Shown here: positions 59,201 through 64,000 of the stretch, piece by piece
How the letters are laid out: the number at the start of each line of letters is the position of its first letter
Numbering within the stretch: the stretch's first letter is position 1
From: Streptomyces sp. CB02009
Lineage (GTDB): Bacteria > Actinomycetota > Actinomycetes > Streptomycetales > Streptomycetaceae
Assembly (NCBI RefSeq): GCF_001905825.1
Contig: NZ_LIVV01000010.1
Location: forward strand, 62,001-126,000
Length of the DNA stretch: 64,000 nt
Direction of reading: 5' to 3'
Position numbers and translations under genes: made by a program
The notes under the pieces: generated by a model
Databases searched by the model: none
What the model saw: the letters and a program-made list of their open reading frames with translations, nothing else
What the model was told of the DNA's origin: nothing

Positions 59201-59389
59201 GATGTGGTGGGCGCCCGGCATGCCGTTGGCGGTCGGCGGGCCCTCGTAGAACACCCACTCGGGGCGTCCCTCGGACTGTTCGAGGGTCTTGGCGAAGACC
59301 TTGTTCTCGTGCCAGAAATCGAGCACGGCGTGCTCCATCGCGGGCAGGTCGACCTGGGCGGGCACCTGGCGGTACTGCGGCGGTGTCAT
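56246..59389 (-). CDS. ileS: isoleucyl-tRNA synthetase, long (type 2-like) form
   Basis: Charges tRNA-Ile; 1047 residues, longer than the roughly 940 of type 1 bacterial enzymes. The HIGH-region is PPTANGMPGAHHIEAR (51-66), and KMSKH is in EDGRKMSKHLGN at about 598. The editing-domain threonine-rich block is VWTTTPWTLVSN, and metal-binding-like Cys pairs occur at APWCPRCGTG and HCWRCHTA. ATG 59389 has GGAGGAACT seven bases upstream. Type 2 enzymes are often less sensitive to mupirocin; I cannot confirm resistance from sequence alone. It is controlled by the T-box at 59390-59610. Confidence 0.95.
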   Translation of the reverse strand: MTPPQYRQVPAQVDLPAMEHAVLDFWHENKVFAKTLEQSEGRPEWVFYEGPPTANGMPGAHHIEARVFKDVFPRFRTMRGYHVARKAGWDCHGLPVELAVEKELGFSGKKDIEDYGIAAFNDKCRESVTRHTDAFAELTTRMGYWVDLDDAYRTMDPSYIESVWWSLKQIFDKDLLVQDHRVAPWCPRCGTGLSDHELAQGYETVVDPSVYVRFPLTSGPLAGKAALLVWTTTPWTLVSNTAVAAHPEVTYVVATDGDERVVVAQPLVEKALGEGWVTTGESFTGAEMERWTYQRPFELIEFPEPAHYVVNAEYVTTEDGTGLVHQSPAFGEDDLKVCKAYGLPVVNPVRPDGTFEEDVPLVGGVFFKKADEALTADLDARGLLFKHIAYEHSYPHCWRCHTALLYYAQPSWYIRTTAVKDRMLAENERTNWFPDSVKHGRFGDWLTNNVDWALSRNRYWGTPLPIWRCEEGHLTCVGSRAELTELTGTDQSQLDPHRPYIDAVTFGCPTEGCSLEATRVPEVIDAWYDSGSMPFAQYGYPYENKELFESRYPAQFISEAIDQTRGWFYTLMAVGTLVFDKSSYENVVCLGHILAEDGRKMSKHLGNILQPIPLMDQHGADAVRWFMAAGGSPWAARRVGHGTIQEVVRKTLLTYWNTVAFQALYARTSGWAPSAADPAPADRTVLDRWLLSELNTLVAETTEAMESYDTQRTGKLISAFVDDLSNWYVRRSRRRFWQGDKAALRTLHDVVETVTRLMAPLTPFITERVWQDLVVPVSPDAPESVHLATWPEADTTAIDKTLSEQMLLVRRLVELGRATRAESGVKTRQPLSRALVAATGFSALSTDLQAQITEELNVSSLASLSEVGGSLVDTTAKANFRSLGKRFGKGVQDVAKAVAAADAAALSLALRSGEATLSVNGEEITVTPEEVIITETPREGWSVASDAGATVALDLEITPELRKAGLARDAIRLIQEARKNSGLDVADRIALRWVTDSPETAEALTAHAGLIADEVLATDHAQGEADTTYGEPFTDDSLNLTFRLRKA

Positions 59390-59610
59390 CGAGTTCCTCC
59401 GGCGGACTGTCGTCGTTCCGTCGGAGGGACGAGAGCGCTGCTCCCGCGGTACCACCCTCCTTGGCCCGGGGCGCGCACGCCCTGAGCCCCCTCATTGGGG
59501 TCGCGACGCCGGGTCTAGTCACCGCAGTGCCCTGCGGCTTTCTTCCGACGGCTCCGGGGTGATGCTTCACATCGGGCTCGCCCCCGGGCTCTCACCGTCC
59601 CCGGGTCGCT
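59390..59610 (-). promoter_or_regulatory. T-box riboswitch of ileS, probably translational
   Basis: On the minus strand the universal T-box AGGGTGGTACCGCGG lies at 59458-59444. A stem with a likely ATC specifier codon (GAAGCATCACC) is upstream, matching isoleucine. The anti-Shine-Dalgarno CCTCCG (59422-59427) can pair with the RBS CGGAGG (59396-59401). No terminator precedes the gene, so uncharged tRNA-Ile should free the RBS rather than prevent termination. Confidence 0.93.
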
Positions 59611-59616
59611 CATGGC

Positions 59617-59645
59617 TGCGTACGACGCTACTCGTCCCCATCCAA
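59617..59645 (-). promoter_or_regulatory. promoter of the T-box-ileS transcript
   Basis: TTGGAT, a 17-base spacer, then TACGCA on the minus strand, placed just before the T-box stem I. Only the spacing is strong. Confidence 0.45.
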
Positions 59646-59930
59646 GCCTTTCGCCAGCACCAGTGTACGGGCCCAGGGGTGGGGTGGCAGACAGGTTTTC
59701 CCGTGACCCGAATGGCCACACGGGGCGGCGCGGACTTGGTGTGCGGCCATGTGGGGGAGGGGCGGGACGGATTACCCGGCGGGGAGCTGGGCACAACGGA
59801 GGCAGGCCCGCCCCGAGGGGTGCGGGGGCGGGTGGGAACGGCGGCGTGCCCCGTTGCCGCGGGCCTTGGGCCGATTTATCGTCCCAGCACGATTCGCGAG
59901 CAAGATCACAAAATGTGAAGGGGCCGCGAC
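59646..59930. other. ileS-TraR intergenic region
   Basis: 285 bp with no supported gene. It contains short stretches (GGGCACAACGGA; GCGGGCCTTGGG) that faintly resemble the ends of the composite repeat, and an AT-richer stretch (GATTTATCG; ATCACAAAATGTGAA) just before the TraR gene where its promoter probably lies. Confidence 0.4.
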
Positions 59931-60755
59931 ATGGTGGCGAAGAAGACCGCCGCGAAGAAGCCCTCGGCCGCCGGTTCCACCGGTTCGGCGGAGGGCGCCA
60001 AGGACGTGGCCGGGAAGAAGACGACGGTCGCGGAGCCGCCGACGGTCGCGAAGAGCACCACCGCGAAGAAGACCACCGCGAAGAAGACCACCCCCCGGAA
60101 GACCACCGCGAAGAAGGCCGCCGTGAAGAAGACCGCCGTGAAGAAGAGCGCGGGGGAGGTGGCGGTCGCCGAGGAAACGGTTGCCCCGAAGGCCGCCGCC
60201 AGGAAGACGCCCGCCAAGAAGGCCGCGGCGAAGAAGGCGGCCGCCGCCCCGGCGTCCGCCGCGAAGAAGCAGACAGGAGCCAGGACGGTGGCAGCGAAGA
60301 AGACGGCGGGTGGCGTCACGACCGCCGGGGACGAGGCCGCCGTGCCTCCCGCCCGGACCGGCGAGCTCGCGGTACGTCCCGGGGAGGACCCGTGGACCCC
60401 GGCCGAGGTCACCGAGGCCCGCGACGAGCTCCAGTCCGAGGTGCTGAGACTCCGCAGCGAGCTCGCGCACTCCCAGGAGGAGCTCACCGGCCTCATGCGG
60501 GACTCGGGCGACGGCGCCGGGGACGACCAGGCCGACACCGGCACCAAGAACATCACCCGCGAGCACGAGCTCGCCCTGGCCGCCAACGCCCGGGAGATGC
60601 TGGAACAGACCGAGCACGCCCTGGAACGGCTCGACGCGGGCACGTACGGCCTCTGCGAGGTGTGCGGGAAGCCGATCGGCAAGGCGCGGATGCAGGCCTT
60701 CCCCCGGGCCACGCTCTGCGTCGAGGACAAGCAGCGGCAGGAGCGGCGCGGCTGA
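59931..60755 (+). CDS. TraR/DksA-type zinc-finger protein with histone H1-like N-terminus
   Basis: A 274-residue protein. The first 135 residues are an H1-like, Lys/Ala-rich tail (repeats such as TAKKTTAKKTT and AKKAAAKKAAA). Residues 160-200 form a coiled coil, then the DksA-like zinc finger: Cys242-x2-Cys245, Cys263, but residue 266 is Asp where a fourth Cys is usual. ATG 59931 with AAGGGG about ten bases upstream. It may bind RNA polymerase or DNA; the Lys-rich tail should bind nucleic acid. Role otherwise unknown. Confidence 0.88.
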   Translation: MVAKKTAAKKPSAAGSTGSAEGAKDVAGKKTTVAEPPTVAKSTTAKKTTAKKTTPRKTTAKKAAVKKTAVKKSAGEVAVAEETVAPKAAARKTPAKKAAAKKAAAAPASAAKKQTGARTVAAKKTAGGVTTAGDEAAVPPARTGELAVRPGEDPWTPAEVTEARDELQSEVLRLRSELAHSQEELTGLMRDSGDGAGDDQADTGTKNITREHELALAANAREMLEQTEHALERLDAGTYGLCEVCGKPIGKARMQAFPRATLCVEDKQRQERRG

Positions 60756-61240
60756 CGCCTGCGGGCGGCGCCGTTCGGCGGGCGCCGGGGGGCCGGGGCC
60801 GCGAGGGTTGTGGCCGGGGCGGCCCGGATCCGGCCGGGGTGGCACGGATCGGATCGGGGCGGCGCGGGGCGTGGCCGGGGAGGGCCGTGGCCGGGACGGG
60901 CCGGGCGGCGAGCCGGTGTAGCGCCGCCCCCCGCCCGGGGCGGCCTGCGCGGCGAAGCGGCGAGTCTGTGCTGCGCGGCTGCGCGGCTGCGGCCGGGGCG
61001 GCGAAGCGGCGAACCTGCGCAGCGCCGCTCCGGCCGACGGCGGCCCGCGCGGCGAACAGGCGCCGCGCCGCCGTCACCGCCGCGCCGTCGCCGGCCGGAC
61101 GCCCCGCCGCCGCCCCGCCCCCGCCGCCGCGCCGTCGCCGGCCGGACGCCGCGCGGCCGGTGATCTCGGCTGCCGGTCTCGTACGCCTGTGCCGTACCCT
61201 CGGTGCACGGTCAGGCATCGAGGTCGAGGGACTCACTCAC
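60756..61240. other. extremely GC-rich noncoding stretch before lspA
   Basis: 485 bp of G/C-dominated low-complexity sequence. It contains two 25-bp direct repeats (61079-61103 and 61126-61150, each starting GCCGCGCCGTCGCC) and imperfect repeats of CGGGGCGGCGAAGCGGCGA. Long open frames exist here in several frames only because stop codons are rare. A promoter-like TACCCT at 61195-61200 may serve lspA. Confidence 0.55.
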
Positions 61241-61864
61241 GTGGCAGAGGCGGAGCGCATCATCGGTACGCCGGATTCAGCAGGGGCCGAGGAGCCGGCC
61301 GCCTCCGACGAGACGGTGGCCGCCGACGGTACGGCCACCCCCGACGACGGTTCCGCCGCTCCCGGGGAGCGGCCGAGGGGCAGGCGCAGGATCCTCGCCC
61401 TGTTCGTCGTGGCCGTCCTCGCCTACCTGCTCGACCTGGGCAGCAAGATGCTCGTGGTCGCCAAGCTGGAGGGCCGTGAGCCGATCCGGGTGATCGGCGA
61501 CTGGCTGCGCTTCGACGCCATCCGGAACCCGGGCGCCGCGTTCGGCATGGGCGAGGCCTTCACGATCATCTTCACCTGTATCGCGGCCGCCGTGATCATC
61601 GTGATCATCCGGCTGGCGCGGAAGCTCTACAGCCTGCCCTGGGCGATCGCGCTCGGCCTGCTGCTCGGCGGCGCGCTGGGCAACCTCACGGACCGGATCT
61701 TCCGCTCCCCCGGCGTCTTCGAGGGCGCGGTCGTCGACTTCATCGCCCCCGCGCACTTCGCCGTCTTCAACCTCGCCGACTCGGCGATCGTCTGCGGCGG
61801 CATCCTCATCGTGATCCTGTCGTTCCGGGGTCTGGACCCCGACGGCACCGTCCACAAGGACTGA
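61241..61864 (+). CDS. lspA: lipoprotein signal peptidase
   Basis: Aspartyl protease that cleaves lipoprotein signal peptides; 207 residues with four helices. Catalytic Asp candidates are in GNLTDRIF and FNLADSAI. The NPGAAFGMG and VVDFIAP blocks are present. An extra N-terminal tail of about 50 residues is acidic and Ala-rich. GTG 61241 has GAGGGA nine bases upstream. It is next to an RluA-type gene, as in many bacteria. Confidence 0.95.
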   Translation: MAEAERIIGTPDSAGAEEPAASDETVAADGTATPDDGSAAPGERPRGRRRILALFVVAVLAYLLDLGSKMLVVAKLEGREPIRVIGDWLRFDAIRNPGAAFGMGEAFTIIFTCIAAAVIIVIIRLARKLYSLPWAIALGLLLGGALGNLTDRIFRSPGVFEGAVVDFIAPAHFAVFNLADSAIVCGGILIVILSFRGLDPDGTVHKD

Positions 61865-61915
61865 GCCGATCCGGCCGCGAGACCCGAGCACCTCGGGGCA
61901 AGGCATACTCGACGA

Positions 61916-62857
61916 GTGAGTACGAGTCCCGAGATCCGCACGCTGCCCGTTCCCGATGGCCTGGAGGGCGAGCGCGTCGACGCCGCCATCGCCCGTATGT
62001 TCGGGTTCTCCCGTACGAAGGCGGCCGAGCTGGCCGCCGCAGGGAAGGTCCAGGTCGACGGCTCCGTCGTCGGCAAGTCCGAGCGGGTGAGCGGCGGCGC
62101 GTGGCTCGAGGTCGAGATGCCGGGCGCGGCCGCGCCCGTGCAGATCGTCGCGGAGCCCGTCGAGGGCATGGAGATCGTTCACGACGACGACGACATCGTC
62201 GTGATCATGAAGCCGATCGGTGTGGCCGCGCACCCCAGCCCCGGCTGGACCGGCACCACGGTCATCGGCGGCCTGGCCGCCGCCGGCTACCGCATCTCCA
62301 CCTCCGGCGCCGCCGAGCGCCAGGGCATCGTGCACCGCCTCGACGTCGGCACCTCCGGTCTGATGGTGGTCGCCAAGTCGGAGTACGCGTACACCTCGCT
62401 CAAGCGCCAGTTCAAGGAGCGCACGGTCGACAAGCGCTACCACGCGCTGGTGCAGGGCCACCCGGACCCGATGAGCGGCACCATCGACGCCCCCATCGGC
62501 CGGCACCCGAACCACGACTACAAGTGGGCCGTCACCGCCGACGGCAAGGCGTCCGTCACGCACTACGACCTCATCGAGGCGTACCGCTCGGCGTCGCTGC
62601 TCGACATCAAGCTGGAGACGGGCCGCACCCACCAGATCCGGGTGCACATGTCCGCCCACCGCCACCCCTGCGTCGGTGACCTCACCTACGGAGCCGACCC
62701 GACGATCGCCAAGCGCCTCGGTCTCACCCGGCAGTGGCTGCACGCCGTCCGGCTGGGCTTCGAGCACCCGGGCGACGGCTCGTGGGTCGAGTTCGCCAGC
62801 ACGTACCCCGAGGACCTCCAGAAGGCCCTGGACCGGATCGCGGCGGAGAGCCAGTGA
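61916..62857 (+). CDS. RluA-family pseudouridine synthase (RluD-like)
   Basis: A 313-residue pseudouridine synthase with an N-terminal S4-like RNA-binding domain (VDAAIARMFGFSRTKAAELA) and the catalytic domain with Asp in HRLDVGTSGLMVV. Other blocks are RYHALVQG and LETGRTHQIRVHM. It probably modifies 23S rRNA, as RluD does. GTG 61916 has no RBS but a -10-like CATACT (61904-61909) six bases upstream, so it is probably leaderless. The stop overlaps the GNAT gene (GTGA). Confidence 0.92.
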   Translation: MSTSPEIRTLPVPDGLEGERVDAAIARMFGFSRTKAAELAAAGKVQVDGSVVGKSERVSGGAWLEVEMPGAAAPVQIVAEPVEGMEIVHDDDDIVVIMKPIGVAAHPSPGWTGTTVIGGLAAAGYRISTSGAAERQGIVHRLDVGTSGLMVVAKSEYAYTSLKRQFKERTVDKRYHALVQGHPDPMSGTIDAPIGRHPNHDYKWAVTADGKASVTHYDLIEAYRSASLLDIKLETGRTHQIRVHMSAHRHPCVGDLTYGADPTIAKRLGLTRQWLHAVRLGFEHPGDGSWVEFASTYPEDLQKALDRIAAESQ

Positions 62858-63330
62858 GCGCCCCGCAGCCCGCGTACCGGGTCCGTGAGGCGGCCGCTCC
62901 CGAGGACCGCGAGGCCTGCTTCGCCGTCCGCCGGGAGGTCTTCGTCGGCGAGCAGGGCGTCCCGCCCGAGCTGGAGTACGACACGTACGACACCACCGCG
63001 GTGCACGTGCTCGCCGTCCGCGAGGACGGGCTGCCGCTGGGCACCGGACGGCTCCTCCTCGGGGCGGACGCGGTCGGGAAGACCGGCGCCGACGACTCGG
63101 TGGGCTCGCTCGGCCGGCTCGCGGTCTCGAAGGCCGCGCGCGGCCTCGGCGTCGGCGCGGCGCTCGTGCGGGGCATCGAGGCGGTGGCGCGCGAGCGCGG
63201 TCTGACCGCCGTCGACCTGCACGCGCAGACCCACGCGCTCGGTTTCTACGAGCGGCTCGGCTACGAGGCGTACGGCCCCGAGTTCCCGGACGCGGACATG
63301 CCGCACCGGGCCATGCGCAGGGCTCTGTAG
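62854..63330 (+). CDS. GNAT-family N-acetyltransferase
   Basis: A 158-residue acetyltransferase of the ElaA-like type. The start is CFAVRREVFVGEQGVPPE, the acetyl-CoA loop is LGRLAVSKAARGLGVGAAL, and the end is HAQTHALGFYERLGYEAYGP. GTG 62854 overlaps the upstream stop by four bases. Substrate unknown. Confidence 0.9.
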   Translation: MSAPQPAYRVREAAAPEDREACFAVRREVFVGEQGVPPELEYDTYDTTAVHVLAVREDGLPLGTGRLLLGADAVGKTGADDSVGSLGRLAVSKAARGLGVGAALVRGIEAVARERGLTAVDLHAQTHALGFYERLGYEAYGPEFPDADMPHRAMRRAL

Positions 63331-63359
63331 GGCGCGGACCGCACCCGGACCGCCCGACC

Positions 63360-63401
63360 GCCCCCTGTCACACCCGCCGCGCGCGGGCGTACACAGGGGG
63401 C
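63360..63401 (+). terminator. terminator after the GNAT gene
   Basis: GCCCCCTGT/ACAGGGGGC, a 9-bp stem whose loop holds a second GC helix (CCCGC/GCGGG), 30 bases after the stop. Confidence 0.8.
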
Positions 63402-63440
63402 AGTCATCGTTAAAACGGACATACGTGACAGGGTGTGTCC

Positions 63441-64000
63441 GTGGATCAATTGGCCCTGTTGTTCTTGCTGCTGCTCGGCGCGCTGCTGACGGTCCCCCTC
63501 GGTGAGCGGCTCGGACTGCCCGCACCCGTCCTGATGACGCTCATCGGGATCGGGCTGGCGGTCCTGCCCTTCGTGCCGAACGTCGAGGTGCCGCCGGAGC
63601 TCATCCTTCCGCTGGTCCTGCCACCGCTGCTCTACGCCTCCGTGCAGCGGACCTCCTGGCGTCAGTTCGCGGCCAACCGGCGGCCGATCTTCCTGCTCGC
63701 GGTCGCGCTCGTGTTCGTCACCACGGCCGCCGTCGGCGCCGTCGCCAACGCCCTCGTGCCCGGTCTTCCGCTGGCCGCCGCGATCGCCCTCGGCGCCCTC
63801 GTCGCCCCGCCCGACCCGGTCGCGGCGACCGCCGTCGCCGGCTCGCTGGGGCTGCCGCGGCGACTGGTGTCGATCCTGGAGGGCGAGGGCCTCTTCAACG
63901 ACGTCACCGCGATCGTGCTCTACCACGTGGCCATCGCCGCCGCGGTCAGCGGCTCCTTCTCCTGGCCCGACGCGCTCGGCGAGTTCGTCCTCTCCGCGGT
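63441..64000 (+). CDS. cation/proton antiporter (CPA1 type), 3' end beyond the window
   Basis: The N-terminal 186 residues of a Na+/H+ antiporter. It starts MDQLALLFLLLLGALLTVPL, then successive hydrophobic helices, with LAAAIALGALVAPPDPVAAT (the conserved DP-type motif) and LEGEGLFNDVTAIVLYHVA (the ND/EGESLLND-like motif of the CPA1 family). GTG 63441 is chosen from the conserved hydrophobic start; no strong RBS. It lies after the terminator, so a separate unit. The partial length prevents a finer family assignment. Confidence 0.88.
   Translation, partial: MDQLALLFLLLLGALLTVPLGERLGLPAPVLMTLIGIGLAVLPFVPNVEVPPELILPLVLPPLLYASVQRTSWRQFAANRRPIFLLAVALVFVTTAAVGAVANALVPGLPLAAAIALGALVAPPDPVAATAVAGSLGLPRRLVSILEGEGLFNDVTAIVLYHVAIAAAVSGSFSWPDALGEFVLSA

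Noticed and set aside
59390..59610. tRNA-like gene upstream of ileS
   Set aside because: The conserved GGTGGTACC sequence is the T-box, which pairs with a tRNA; no cloverleaf or CCA end is visible.
59646..59930. A short gene before the TraR-like gene
   Set aside because: No frame has an RBS, recognisable protein or third-position GC pattern.

Overview
This window is core chromosome of a Streptomyces-type actinomycete. The reasons are a base composition well above 70% GC, GTG/TTG starts and GTGA/ATGA stop-start overlaps, a division and cell-wall (dcw) cluster ending ftsW-murG-ftsQ-ftsZ-pgeF-YggS-sepF-yggT-divIVA, a fused TrpE(G) behind a Trp attenuator, and the MacRS two-component pair. Gene order matches what I remember of the Streptomyces coelicolor SCO2072-SCO2121 region, in inverted orientation; this is recall, not a search. 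I found no integrated element, insertion sequence, tRNA, rRNA or CRISPR array.

Layout. 0-4.6 kb: the end of an esterase, a PlsC-type acyltransferase, macS-macR and a D-2-hydroxyacid dehydrogenase behind a large AT-rich palindrome. 4.6-11.2 kb: trpE(G) with its leader peptide and attenuator, a secreted amidase with FG-GAP repeats, and class II DAHP synthase, so the first shikimate step and the first Trp-branch step sit together. 11.2-16.3 kb: bfd (iron box) and bfr, a sulfite-oxidase-like protein, a His-rich DUF4396 membrane protein with a CsoR-like operator, endonuclease IV and a PASTA kinase. 16.7-22.9 kb: thiO-thiS-thiG under a TPP riboswitch, a reductase, an Rv2175c-like DNA-binding protein, thiE and metF. 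22.9-32.3 kb: membrane proteins, a CrtI-like oxidoreductase, a TetR regulator with an ABC-ATPase/YhgE pair behind a perfect palindrome, a HEPN protein, a methyltransferase and DUF3040. 33.0-37.8 kb: TgpA-like transglutaminase, DUF58 and MoxR, translationally coupled and divergent from dcw. 38.1-56.0 kb: rsmH to divIVA, making lipid II and the septum. 56.2-59.6 kb: ileS under a T-box. 59.9-64 kb: TraR/DksA-like protein, lspA, an RluA-family pseudouridine synthase, a GNAT protein and the start of a cation/proton antiporter.

Most genes are recognisable housekeeping functions. The interest is in RNA and DNA-level control: a complete Trp attenuator, TPP and T-box riboswitches, an unassigned S-box-like leader before DUF3040, two mutually exclusive hairpins inside ftsQ, BldD-like and WhiA-like motifs before ftsZ, a roughly 207-bp composite repeat present twice, and a hairpin family that abuts stop codons. 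Coordinates and motif matches were read by eye; promoter assignments, start codons lacking a clear RBS, and RNA folds are inferences.
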